NCBI GenBank assembly: GCA_032162705.1 | Contig: JAVRON010000131.1 | Span: forward strand, 1 to 64,000 | DNA length: 64,000 nt | DNA from: QHXN01 sp032162705 | GTDB lineage: Bacteria; Acidobacteriota; Blastocatellia; Pyrinomonadales; Pyrinomonadaceae | Reading direction: 5' to 3' | In this document: one piece after another, positions 46,071-54,766 of the stretch | Numbering within the stretch: the stretch's first letter is position 1 | Layout: every line of letters begins with the position of its first letter | Made by a program: the position numbers and the translations under genes | Notes under the pieces: generated by a model | What the model was told of the DNA's origin: nothing | The model's input: the letters and a program-made list of their open reading frames with translations, nothing else | Databases searched by the model: none

Positions 46071-47144
46071 ATGTCCTCTTCAACCTTGCCCGAACGAATC
46101 TGGAAACCGCTGCTGGTCGCGGCTGCGTTGGCGTTCGCCTACTGGGGCGTGCTCGCGCGTCTCTCGCGCTTCTGGTGGGAGGACGAGAACTATTCGCACG
46201 GGCTGTTGATACCGTTCGTCATCGGATATCTCCTCTGGGCGGAGCGCGGCAGGCTTGCGGGGCTGGAGAAGCGCCCGCGTGTCGTGTGGGGCGCGGCGGC
46301 TACGGTCGCGGCACTCTTTGCGCTGTGGGTCGGGACGGCGGGCGCGGAGTTGTTCACGCAGCGCATGTCGCTCGTCTTGCTGCTTGTCGGGCTGGTCGTT
46401 TACTTCTGGGGATGGCGACTGCTGCGCGCCGTCGTCGTGCCGCTCCTGCTGCTCGCGCTGGCGATCCCGGTTCCCGCCATCGTCTTTAACAAGGTCGCTT
46501 TCCCGCTGCAACTGTTCGCGTCGCGCTGCGCCGTCTGGGCGATGCGACTGTTCGACATCCCCGTCCTGCGCGAGGGCAACGTGATTGAGCTTTACCCGCT
46601 CGGCTCGACGACAACCAAGCGGCTCGAAGTGGTCGAGGCTTGCAGCGGCATCCGCAGCCTGATGACTCTGGTGACGCTGGCCGTCGTCTTCGCATACTTC
46701 ACAAGCCCTTCGGACGGAGAAGGCACGGGCGGCCCGCGGCTCGCGCGTTACCGAACGCTTCGCGCCGTCGCCATCGTGCTGGCGGCCATCCCCATCGCGA
46801 TCATCACGAACGCTGCGCGCGTGAGCGGCACGGGCGTGCTCGCGCGTTTCTACGGCACGCAGGTCGCGGACGGTTTCTTCCACGAGTTTTCCGGCTGGGT
46901 CATCTACATCGTCGCCTTCCTCCTGCTCTTCGCCTTCGGCTGGCTCATCGACCGCTTCAACCCGACGCGGCGCGGCGGCCCGGGGAGCAGCGGCGGGGGC
47001 GCAGCCGAGGCATCATCAACAGCAGGCGAGATGGAAGTCAAAGGTGAGCCGCGTGCGGTCGCAGGTGAGCCGCGAGCAGTCGATGGCGCGGTCATGGCTC
47101 CGGCGACGATGTCAGTCAGGAGGGGTGAGGGGACTGCGGGTTAA
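46071..47144 (+). CDS. xrtA: Exosortase (XrtA/EpsH-like)
   Basis: This polytopic membrane protein has 357 residues and about eight membrane segments. The three catalytic residues of the exosortase/archaeosortase family are in place: Cys191 in VEACSGIRS, Arg250 in NAARVSGTG and His271 in FFHEFSGW. These enzymes cleave and transfer proteins with a PEP-CTERM-like C-terminal signal at the outer face of the inner membrane, coupled to EPS export. EpsI and XrtA-type export genes follow, which supports the XrtA type. ATG 46071 is chosen over GTG 46044 because conserved ERIWKPL follows. The C-terminal 50 residues are low-complexity with a 21-bp duplication (GEPRAV, about 47045-47086). No substrate is seen in this window. 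Confidence 0.88.
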   Translation: MSSSTLPERIWKPLLVAAALAFAYWGVLARLSRFWWEDENYSHGLLIPFVIGYLLWAERGRLAGLEKRPRVVWGAAATVAALFALWVGTAGAELFTQRMSLVLLLVGLVVYFWGWRLLRAVVVPLLLLALAIPVPAIVFNKVAFPLQLFASRCAVWAMRLFDIPVLREGNVIELYPLGSTTTKRLEVVEACSGIRSLMTLVTLAVVFAYFTSPSDGEGTGGPRLARYRTLRAVAIVLAAIPIAIITNAARVSGTGVLARFYGTQVADGFFHEFSGWVIYIVAFLLLFAFGWLIDRFNPTRRGGPGSSGGGAAEASSTAGEMEVKGEPRAVAGEPRAVDGAVMAPATMSVRRGEGTAG

Positions 47145-47182
47145 GGATCGGTTGACAGGCGGGCCCCGAGTTGAGTTAAGGG

Positions 47183-47833
47183 ATGAAAACGCAGGCTAAA
47201 AATTTCTGGGCGATGGCGTTGCTGCTGTTTGTCGGCGGCGCGTTTATCAATCTCTGGGCGGCGGCGGGCGAGGCGCGCACACCGCGACGCGCTCTGGCGG
47301 AATTCCCCGCGGAGGTCAACGGCTGGCGACAGGTAGGGCGCGATGCGCGCTTCGACGCGGCGACCGAGGCCGTCCTGCATGCAGACGACTACGTCTCGCG
47401 CGACTACGCGGGCGAGGGCGGCCACACGGCCTCGCTCTACGTCGGCTACTACGCGACGCAGCGCACGGGCGCGACCTATCACAGCCCTCTTAACTGTCTG
47501 CCCGGCTCGGGCTGGACGCTCGAAGACCCTTCGCTTATCGAGGTCAAACCTGCCGACGGGCGCGCGGCCTTCAACGTCAATCGCTACGTCATAGAGCACG
47601 GCGCGGAACGCATGCTGATGCTCTACTGGTATCAGGGGCGAGGCCGCGCCGTGGCGAGCGAGTATCTGGACAAGGCTTACACGGTCTTCGACAGCATCCG
47701 TCTGCGCCGCTCGGACGGCGCGATGGTGCGCGTCCTCGTCCCCGTCCGCGGCTCCGAGCGCGAAGCCACGGAGACGGCCACGCAGTTCGCCTCGCAGGTC
47801 GCGCCCAACCTCGCCGCCTACGTGCCGAACTGA
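47183..47833 (+). CDS. epsI: EpsI family exosortase-associated protein
   Basis: The protein has 216 residues. An N-terminal membrane segment (FWAMALLLFVGGAFINLWAAAG) is followed by the EpsI domain with the typical HSPLNCLPGSGWTLED and LMLYWYQGRG motifs. EpsI is either fused to, or encoded next to, exosortases; it is needed for EPS production in Methylobacillus-type systems, with unknown chemistry. Here it directly follows the exosortase as a separate gene, as in many loci. It lies 38 bp after the exosortase stop. Confidence 0.9.
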   Translation: MKTQAKNFWAMALLLFVGGAFINLWAAAGEARTPRRALAEFPAEVNGWRQVGRDARFDAATEAVLHADDYVSRDYAGEGGHTASLYVGYYATQRTGATYHSPLNCLPGSGWTLEDPSLIEVKPADGRAAFNVNRYVIEHGAERMLMLYWYQGRGRAVASEYLDKAYTVFDSIRLRRSDGAMVRVLVPVRGSEREATETATQFASQVAPNLAAYVPN

Positions 47834-48244
47834 CTGAATTCGCCTCTTGCTTTTTTGGCCCGGAGTAGGCATTTTAAAGATAGGAAGGGAAACCTCATTA
47901 GACATTTATAGACATTGCCTTTCCCGGTGCAGCCCTGCCGGGATAGACCGAAAGCCTTCGCGGCCTTCGGAGTTTTGACAGCCGTAGCCGGAAAGAGTCG
48001 TCCGAACCGAAAGCGCACGCGAAATGCCCCGCGCTCGCTCTCGCAAGGGAAGGCCGACCGGCCCGAAGTGTTCGAGGAACCGGCCTGATGCGCCAAACCG
48101 AAAGCGGCTTTGCCCGCCGCCGAAAGTTAAAGCGTGACGGTCGATCATGGAAGTGACTGCCTCGTCCCATGCACGCGTGACCAAAGCCCCGGTCGCTCGG
48201 CAAGACAGAAGGCGTGGACAGTCCAGTTAAGGAGTGCCTGACAG
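47834..48244. other. Leader region of the PrsT-like gene
   Basis: No gene is seen in 411 bp. It has a GG-N10-GC element (TTGGCCCGGAGTAGGCAT, 47855-47872) that resembles a -24/-12 sigma54 promoter, although the -12 part is imperfect. Four copies of CCGAAAGC or a near match (47948, 48007, 48098 and one shortened near 48119) lie in stem-like contexts, suggesting a structured leader. A ribosome-binding site TAAGGAG lies before the next ATG. Confidence 0.4.
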
Positions 48245-50686
48245 ATGAATCTTCAAGAGTGCCCGCGCGCCCGGACTAACCGGGCGTCTCTCGCCGTCCT
48301 GCTCGCCGTCCTGCTCGCCTTCGCGGCATCCTGCGCCAGTCCTGAAAAGACCAAAGCTGAACACCTCAGCCGCGGCGAAGCCTTCCTTAAAGAGCATCGC
48401 TGGCAGGAAGCCTCCATCGAGTTCCGCAACGCCATACAGATCGACGACAACCTGGCGGCGGCGCACTGGGGGCTTGCACAGGCTTTCGAGCAACTCGGGC
48501 GCGGCAGCGAATACTTAGATGAGTTGCGTCGCACAGAAAAGCTCGACCCGAACAACATGCAGGCGCGGCTCCGTCTCGCCAACGCCTATCTGACCGGCTA
48601 CAACAGGCAGAAGAGTCCGGAGCTTCTGGCCGAGGCCGAGCGACTTGCCAACGAGATCGTCGCACGCGACGGGAACAACCCCGACGGCCGCATCCTCCTC
48701 GCCAACGTCATCTTCTTCAAGGGCGACTCGGCGCAGGCCGAGCGGATGATTAAGGAGGCCATCGCACTCGACCCCAAACGCGTCGAGTCCTACATGGGGC
48801 TGGCACGCCTCTACCTCCAGATGAACCGCAACTCCGAGGCGGAGGCCGTCTACAAGCAGGCCGTCTCGGTCAACGACCGCTCGTCGCTCGCGCACGTCGA
48901 GTATGGCCGCTTCCTGACGCAGACGGGGCGCGCGCCGGAGGCCGAAGGCGAGTTCCGCAAGGCCGTCGAGGTTGACCCAGAGAACCGCGACGTGGTGTGG
49001 GTGCTCGCCAGCTACTATCTCGTCAATAACCGACTCGACAAGGCGGAGGAAGCTTACAAGACCTGGGCACATCTCGACTGGGACAAGCCCGAGGGCAAGG
49101 CACGCCTCGCGGACTTCTACGCCACGGTCGGTCGCTTCGACGAGGCCGCCGCGCTCTATCAGGAGATCGTCAAGGCTTCGCCCGACTACACACGCGGCCA
49201 CTACCGGCTCGGCGAGATCAGCCTCCAGCGCGGCGACACGCAGGGCGCGAGCGCGGAGGTCGAAGACCTACTCAAGCGCAACCCGAAAGACCCGGACGCG
49301 CTCTTTCTGCGCGCGCGTATGAGGATCGCCTCGGGCAAGCTCAAGGACGCCATCGCCGATCTCAAGACCGTGCTCGATACCGACCCGCGCTCGAAGCTCG
49401 GCCTCTACTTTATGGCCGACGCGCTCTATCGCGACGGGCAGTATGAGCAGGCGCGCGCGCATGCGGGCGACCTTGAGCGCTACTATCAGGACTTCCTTCC
49501 TGCGAAGATTCTGCAAGTTCAGATCAGCCTTGACTCGGGCGACGCCGACGGCGCGAAGCGCATGGCCGACGATCTCTTGAAGAAGCTACAGGGCGTAGCG
49601 CCGAGCGGCGACGTGACGCCGCAGCTTCTGGCCGAGGTGCGTACGAACGCATATCTTCTGCGCGGCAAGGCTGCGCTCAGGCTCGCCGGGCAGGAGCCAA
49701 CGCCCGCCGAGGTCGCTTCGGTGCGCGCCGACTTCGAGGCCGCGCGCCAGGTCGCGCCCAACTCGCCGCTCGCTTACGTCAATCTGGCCGACGCCGCTGC
49801 CGCCGAGAAGAAGGTGGACGAAGCATGGCAGCAGCTTGAGAAAGCGCTCTCGCTCGACCACACAAACTTCCAGGCGCTCACGGCGCTCATTAATCTCGGG
49901 TCGGCCACGCGCCGACTCGACGAGGTGCGTACGCGCATCGAGCAACTCGCCGCCGAGCAGCCTACCAACGCGCAGCTTCAGTACCTCGTCGGTCAGGCGT
50001 ACCGTCAGGGCAACCCGCAGCAGCAGCCCGACGCCGGGCGCGCCGAGGCCGCGATGCGCCGCACCATCGAGCTTGACCCCGACTACATGCCCGCCTACTC
50101 GGCGCTCGCCGAAATCTACTTCGGCACGCAGCAGCCCGACCGCGCCATCGACGAGTACAAGAAGATCACCGAGCGGCGGCCCGACGATTTCACCGCCTAT
50201 CGCAGCATCGGCCTGATCGAAGCGGGACGGAACAATCTGGACGTGGCCGTCGAGTATTACCATCGCGTCCTTTCCATCCGCCCCGACGAGGCGATTGCCG
50301 CCAACAACCTCGCTGCCCTCTACGCCGACCACGGCAAGGGCAACGCCGAAGAGGCGATGCAGCTCGCACAGGACGTGGTGCGCCGCTTCCCCTCTGAGCC
50401 TGGCTTCACAGACACGCTCGGCTGGGTCTACTACCGCAAAGGTCTCTATCGCGACGCCGCCGAACAGCTTCAGCGCGCGGTCGCGGGAGCGGTCAAGAGG
50501 GGCGGAGACAACTCGCTCTACCGCTGGCACCTCGGCGCGGCGCTCGCCAAAAACGGCGACAAGGCCGGGGCGCGCCGCGAGCTGCAAAAGGCTCTTGAGC
50601 TAAGCGCGCAGGAGCAGCAACGCCCCGTCAAGCCACCGACGCCGACCCCCGTCGATGAGGTGCGCCGCACACTGGAAGGACTTTAA
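48245..50686 (+). CDS. prsT: TPR lipoprotein, PrsT-like
   Basis: The protein has 813 residues. A lipoprotein signal with lipobox LAFAASC is followed by TPR repeats along most of the length (for example SVNDRSSLAHVEYGRFLTQTGRAPEAEGEFRKAVEVDP and YFGTQQPDRAIDEYKK). Size and domain layout match the PEP-CTERM-associated TPR protein PrsT (TIGR02917). It is probably an outer-membrane or periplasmic scaffold of the EPS export machine, comparable to AlgK or PgaA TPR parts. ATG 48245 has TAAGGAG about 12 bp upstream. It lies between epsI and the Wzz-like gene. Confidence 0.85.
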   Translation: MNLQECPRARTNRASLAVLLAVLLAFAASCASPEKTKAEHLSRGEAFLKEHRWQEASIEFRNAIQIDDNLAAAHWGLAQAFEQLGRGSEYLDELRRTEKLDPNNMQARLRLANAYLTGYNRQKSPELLAEAERLANEIVARDGNNPDGRILLANVIFFKGDSAQAERMIKEAIALDPKRVESYMGLARLYLQMNRNSEAEAVYKQAVSVNDRSSLAHVEYGRFLTQTGRAPEAEGEFRKAVEVDPENRDVVWVLASYYLVNNRLDKAEEAYKTWAHLDWDKPEGKARLADFYATVGRFDEAAALYQEIVKASPDYTRGHYRLGEISLQRGDTQGASAEVEDLLKRNPKDPDALFLRARMRIASGKLKDAIADLKTVLDTDPRSKLGLYFMADALYRDGQYEQARAHAGDLERYYQDFLPAKILQVQISLDSGDADGAKRMADDLLKKLQGVAPSGDVTPQLLAEVRTNAYLLRGKAALRLAGQEPTPAEVASVRADFEAARQVAPNSPLAYVNLADAAAAEKKVDEAWQQLEKALSLDHTNFQALTALINLGSATRRLDEVRTRIEQLAAEQPTNAQLQYLVGQAYRQGNPQQQPDAGRAEAAMRRTIELDPDYMPAYSALAEIYFGTQQPDRAIDEYKKITERRPDDFTAYRSIGLIEAGRNNLDVAVEYYHRVLSIRPDEAIAANNLAALYADHGKGNAEEAMQLAQDVVRRFPSEPGFTDTLGWVYYRKGLYRDAAEQLQRAVAGAVKRGGDNSLYRWHLGAALAKNGDKAGARRELQKALELSAQEQQRPVKPPTPTPVDEVRRTLEGL

Positions 50687-50697
50687 GACGATGATAG

Positions 50698-50762
50698 GTG
50701 ATGAGTGATAAGTGATAAGAAACTACTCTTATCTCATCACTCATCACTTATCACTTATCACT
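50698..50762. repeat. Heptamer inverted repeat (GTGATRA / TTATCAC)
   Basis: The left arm is GTGATGA, GTGATAA, GTGATAA (50698-50718) and the right arm is TCATCAC twice and TTATCAC twice (50734-50761). The next ATG lies 12 bp beyond. The heptamers match those of the element at 24011-24081. Confidence 0.92.
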
Positions 50763-50773
50763 CGGAGAAAGCC

Positions 50774-52399
50774 ATGAGTGTTGATTTTCGACAGCGGACG
50801 CCGGCCGAGATGGTGCGGATCGTCTGGCGCAGGAAGTGGTTGATCGTGCTGCCGACTTTGGCGGTCGCGTTGGCGGTCGCATACGTCGTGTGGCGTCTGC
50901 CGAACGTCTACGAATCGACGACGCTTTTGACGGTGCGGCCCGCGAGCATCACGACCTCGGTCGTCTCGCAGATGTCGGACACAGACCTGACGCTGCGCAT
51001 CAACAACATCACGCAAGAGGTCACGAGCCGCAGCTCGCTCGAACCCTTGATCGAGCGCTACAACCTCTACCCCGCCGAGCGGCGGCGCGGCGCTTCGATG
51101 GACGAACTGGTCGAGCGCATGCGGACGAAGGACATCAAGATCACACTCAACACGAGCCGCAACGACATCACCAACGGCTTCTTCCTCGGCTTCCGCAGCG
51201 AGGAGCCGCGCACGACGCAGGCCGTCACCGAGGCGCTGGCGCGCAAGTACGTCGATATGCAGATGAAGGCCGCGGGCGACGCGACGACGCTCACCAAAGA
51301 GTTCTTCACGGAGCGTGTGAATCAGGAGAAGGAGAAGCTCGACGAGATCGACCGCCGCCGTCTCCAGACCATGCAGAGCAACCTGCACAACCTGCCCTCT
51401 TCGACCGCCGCGCTCGTCGGCCAGCTCGCCGGACTGCGCGACGAGCAGAAGACGCGCATCACCGAGATTGGCCGTCTCAACGACCAGATCAGCAGTCTTA
51501 ACCGCCTCGCCTCCGACCTCGCGAAGGCCAACCAGCAGCAGGTCGAAGAGGTCATCGCGCAGATGCAAGACCCGAAATCGACCGCCGCCTACGCCGAGCT
51601 GGTCAAGCGCCGCGCGCAGCTCGACTCGGACAAGCAGGCGTTGCTGACACAGTATCGCGCCAAGCATCCGGACGTGGTCGCCGTCCAGAGCCAGATCGAC
51701 TCCGTGCAGACGCAGATGGACGAGATGGTCGAGGAGCACAAGCAGAAGGTCGAGGAGACGCGCAAGCGGCTCGAAGGCAAGCTTGACCCGCGCGTCAACT
51801 CCTACAAGAGCGAGGCCGCGCGCATCGAGGGCGAGATCAAGCGCCAGCAGTCGCTCCTGGATCAGGCCGAGGCGCAGATCGCCTCCGTCGGGCAAAGCAT
51901 CAACAGCGTCCCCGGCGCGGACATCCAGCTCGAAGCCATCAACCGCGAGTACCAGACCGAGAAGATCGTCTACGACCAGATGGTCGAGCAGCAGAACAAG
52001 GCCGACACGATGGCGCAGGTGGCGGGCCGCGCGCAGGGCGAATCAATCGCGGTCATCGACCCGGCGAGTCTCCCACAGCAGCCCGTCGCGCCGAAGCGCC
52101 CGATGCTCATGCTGCTCGGGCTTTTCGCGGGACTCGCCTGCGGCATCGTGCTTGCCGCCGCCTTCGAGGTTCCGCGCCTCCTGACCGTCCAGACGAGTGA
52201 GGACGCAGAGCATTACACGGGTCTCCCCGTGCTCGTCACGCTGCCGCTCGTTTTGACGCCGCGCGAGCAGCGCAATCAGAAGGCACGCCGCTTCGCGCTC
52301 GCCTTCGCGGCCGTCGTCGCCACGGTGGTCAGCGCCCCCGCGCTCGCCTTCGTCCTGAGCCGCCTGCACATCATCGAGATGTTTGCCAACAGAGGATGA
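50774..52399 (+). CDS. Polysaccharide chain-length determinant (Wzz/GumC type)
   Basis: The protein has 541 residues. A cytoplasmic N-terminus and first membrane segment (WLIVLPTLAVALAVAYVVW) lead into a long periplasmic coiled-coil region (about 150-400), then a second segment (LLGLFAGLACGIVLAAAF). A further hydrophobic stretch follows near the C-terminus. This matches the Wzz/GNVR family of polysaccharide co-polymerases, in the long PEP-CTERM subtype without a fused kinase. It would set polymer length with the BY-kinase encoded two genes later. ATG 50774 is chosen because CGGAGAAAG precedes it; the open frame further upstream runs through heptamer repeats. Confidence 0.9.
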   Translation: MSVDFRQRTPAEMVRIVWRRKWLIVLPTLAVALAVAYVVWRLPNVYESTTLLTVRPASITTSVVSQMSDTDLTLRINNITQEVTSRSSLEPLIERYNLYPAERRRGASMDELVERMRTKDIKITLNTSRNDITNGFFLGFRSEEPRTTQAVTEALARKYVDMQMKAAGDATTLTKEFFTERVNQEKEKLDEIDRRRLQTMQSNLHNLPSSTAALVGQLAGLRDEQKTRITEIGRLNDQISSLNRLASDLAKANQQQVEEVIAQMQDPKSTAAYAELVKRRAQLDSDKQALLTQYRAKHPDVVAVQSQIDSVQTQMDEMVEEHKQKVEETRKRLEGKLDPRVNSYKSEAARIEGEIKRQQSLLDQAEAQIASVGQSINSVPGADIQLEAINREYQTEKIVYDQMVEQQNKADTMAQVAGRAQGESIAVIDPASLPQQPVAPKRPMLMLLGLFAGLACGIVLAAAFEVPRLLTVQTSEDAEHYTGLPVLVTLPLVLTPREQRNQKARRFALAFAAVVATVVSAPALAFVLSRLHIIEMFANRG

Positions 52400-52404
52400 G
52401 AGAG

Positions 52405-52488
52405 GTGATGAGTGATAAGTGATGAGCGATAAGTGATGAGCGATAAGTAAAGCAGTTATCTTCTTCTTATCACTCATCACTTATCACT
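52405..52488. repeat. Heptamer inverted repeat (GTGATRA, GCGATAA / CTTATCA)
   Basis: The left arm has six units (52405-52446: GTGATGA, GTGATAA, GTGATGA, GCGATAA, GTGATGA, GCGATAA). The right arm has CTTATCA, CTCATCA, CTTATCA (52466-52486). It lies between the Wzz stop and the GGAG of the ATPase gene. Confidence 0.92.
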
Positions 52489-52502
52489 TCGGAGATTGAA
52501 GG

Positions 52503-53591
52503 ATGTATCTCGAATTCTACGGCTTGAAGGAACTCCCGTTCGCGTTGACGCCTGACCCGCGGTTCATCTACTTCACGCCTTCGCACACGGAGGCGATGGC
52601 GAACCTGCACTACGGCATCGAGAGCGGCAAGGGACTCATCGTCGTCACGGGCGAGGTCGGCACGGGCAAGACGACCATCCTGCGCTGGATGATGAACCGG
52701 CTCGACCGCACGGTGCTCGTCGCCTATCTCTTCAACCCGCGGATGACGGTCGCCGAGTTCTACCAGTATATCTCTTCGCCGAAGCTTCTGGACGTGCCGC
52801 GCTGGGAGAGCAAGTCGGAACTGCTCCTGCGGCTCGGCGAGGTCTTGGACTCGCGCCACTCAAGGGGGCTTCGCACCGTGCTCGTCATCGACGAGGCGCA
52901 CGGTCTCTCCTCTTCGGTGCTCGAAGAGATACGCCTGCTCTCGAACTTCGAGTCCGACTCGGCCAAGCAGTTGCAGATAGTTCTGACGGGCCAGCCCGAG
53001 CTGCGCGACGTTCTGAACCAGCCCGAGCTGCGGCAGCTCAAACAACGCGTCGCGCTCCGCTGCGAGGTGAAAGCGCTGCCTGACATCGAAGAGACGGCGC
53101 GCTACATCGCCTCGCGCCTGCTCGCCGCGGGGGCCGAGCGGACGGACATCTTCACCACGAGCGCGGTCGATTTAGTCTTCCGCTGCTCCGAAGGCATTCC
53201 GCGCCAGATCAACAACATCTGCGATAACGCTCTGCTCGCGGGCTTCGCCGCCGGGGCCGAAACCGTCGGACGCGACATCGTCGAAGAGGTCGCAGAGACT
53301 TTCGACCTTCTGCCGAACGCGCAGCGCGGTCGTCAGTCGGGCGAGGAGCGCGCGGGCGCGGCGCGCATCTTCACCGCCGCGGGTCGCTCGGAGCTTTGGG
53401 CGGCGGGAGCGAGCGCCGCTGAAGACGAGGGCACGCGTTCGCAGCAGAAGAAGCCGGGCGTAGGCCGCGCCGCGCGGGTGAGCCACGAGCAGGAGGTCGA
53501 GCGCGAGCTTGAAGGCGAAGGTGCGACAGCGCCCGACGCCGAAGAACTGGGCCGCGCCTTCCGCAGTTGGGACAACAAGGGAGATTCGTGA
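52503..53591 (+). CDS. XrtA-associated AAA ATPase (ExeA-like)
   Basis: The protein has 362 residues. YLEFYGLKELPFALTPDPRFIY at the N-terminus is a signature of the PEP-CTERM/XrtA secretion ATPase (TIGR03015). Walker A is GEVGTGKTT (about 50-58) and Walker B is VLVIDEAHG (about 125). The sensor region LTGQPELRDVL follows. The last 90 residues are low-complexity. It probably powers or controls EPS or protein export through the Wza-type channel. It overlaps the kinase gene by one base (TGATG). GGAG lies 10 bp upstream of the ATG. Confidence 0.9.
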   Translation: MYLEFYGLKELPFALTPDPRFIYFTPSHTEAMANLHYGIESGKGLIVVTGEVGTGKTTILRWMMNRLDRTVLVAYLFNPRMTVAEFYQYISSPKLLDVPRWESKSELLLRLGEVLDSRHSRGLRTVLVIDEAHGLSSSVLEEIRLLSNFESDSAKQLQIVLTGQPELRDVLNQPELRQLKQRVALRCEVKALPDIEETARYIASRLLAAGAERTDIFTTSAVDLVFRCSEGIPRQINNICDNALLAGFAAGAETVGRDIVEEVAETFDLLPNAQRGRQSGEERAGAARIFTAAGRSELWAAGASAAEDEGTRSQQKKPGVGRAARVSHEQEVERELEGEGATAPDAEELGRAFRSWDNKGDS

Positions 53592-54760
53592 TGGGCAGAG
53601 TTTACGAAGCACTGAAGCGCGCAGCCGAGAGCGGCGACGCCGCAAGGGGGAAGCCGGGCGGCGAAGCAGACGAGCGAGCGCGTAACGAAGTCAAGCACGC
53701 ACGCGATGAGCGGGGCCTTGCTCCGTTTGCGGAGTCGAACGGTCGGGGCGGCGCACACATGGATAACGGCTCGCACGCGGATAACGGCGCGCACTCCGTC
53801 AACGGCTCGCACGCTGCGAACGGCGCGGGCGGTGCGGGCGCGGCGGTGGGTGCGCCAGAGTTCCTCTTCAACACTTCAAGACATTTCCAGACGCCGGAGA
53901 CGGCGCACAGTTCAGCGTCCACTGAGCACACCGGGACGCCTGGCGGATCGGCACTCTCCGCCGGGCAGGCTTCGCGTGCTGCTGGGGCAACTTTGGACGC
54001 TGCCGGTTCGGCGCGCACGCCGGAGTTTGTCAGTATTGACATCTCCGCCGCGCGCGTCGAACCACATCTCGTCGCCATTACACAGCCGCGCTCGTCGCAC
54101 GCCGAGCGCTTCCGCTCCTTGCGCACGCGCGTGCTGCACGCGGGCGAGCGCAAGAAGATGCAGGCGTTCGTCATCACGAGCGCAGGGATCATGGAAGGCA
54201 AGACGCTGACGGCCATCAATCTCTCCTGGCTGCTCGCGCAGACCGATGGAGTGCGGGCGCTCCTCATCGACGGAGACCTGCGCAACCCCTGCTGCGCCGA
54301 ATACCTCGGGCTTGACGCGCCCACGGGACTCTCCGAAGTTCTCGCGGGCGAGACGACACTCACCGACGCCATCGTCAAGCTCGAACCCGCGGGGCTGCAT
54401 CTTCTGCCCGGCGGCTCGACGCGCGAGGACGTGGCCGAGATTCTGTCTGGGCCCCGCTTTCTGGCCGTGCTGAAAGAGGCGCGGCGGATGTTCGACTACG
54501 TCATCATCGACGCGCCGCCGCTCGGCATCTTCACCGACGCGACCGTGCTCATCGGTCGCGCCGACGCCGCGCTCATCGTCGCGCGCGCCAACAAGACGCG
54601 TTACGCCGCGCTCGAAAAGCTGTTGGAGCCTTTGCCGCGCGAGCGCCTGCTCGGCGTCATCCTCAACGGCTCGGACGAGCAGTTGAGCGAGCAGAACTAC
54701 TACTACCGACGCTACTCTTCGCGCCGCGCCGAGGGCGGCGAAAGAGAGAAGGAAGGCTAA
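53591..54760 (+). CDS. Polysaccharide tyrosine autokinase (BY-kinase, CpsD/Wzc C-terminal type)
   Basis: The protein has 389 residues and is a cytoplasmic kinase that regulates the Wzz partner. Walker A is SAGIMEGKTLTAINLS (about 198), Walker A' is LLIDGDLRNP (about 224) and Walker B is VIIDAPPLG (about 303). A C-terminal Tyr cluster (NYYYRRY) is the probable autophosphorylation site. The Walker A sequence differs from the usual SSxPGEGKS, with IM in place of PG. The N-terminal 150 residues are a low-complexity linker that includes an 18-bp x 4 in-frame repeat (53753-53824: AHMDNG, SHADNG, AHSVNG, SHAANG). ATG 53591 overlaps the ATPase stop. Confidence 0.9.
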   Translation: MGRVYEALKRAAESGDAARGKPGGEADERARNEVKHARDERGLAPFAESNGRGGAHMDNGSHADNGAHSVNGSHAANGAGGAGAAVGAPEFLFNTSRHFQTPETAHSSASTEHTGTPGGSALSAGQASRAAGATLDAAGSARTPEFVSIDISAARVEPHLVAITQPRSSHAERFRSLRTRVLHAGERKKMQAFVITSAGIMEGKTLTAINLSWLLAQTDGVRALLIDGDLRNPCCAEYLGLDAPTGLSEVLAGETTLTDAIVKLEPAGLHLLPGGSTREDVAEILSGPRFLAVLKEARRMFDYVIIDAPPLGIFTDATVLIGRADAALIVARANKTRYAALEKLLEPLPRERLLGVILNGSDEQLSEQNYYYRRYSSRRAEGGEREKEG

Positions 54761-54766
54761 AGCTTT

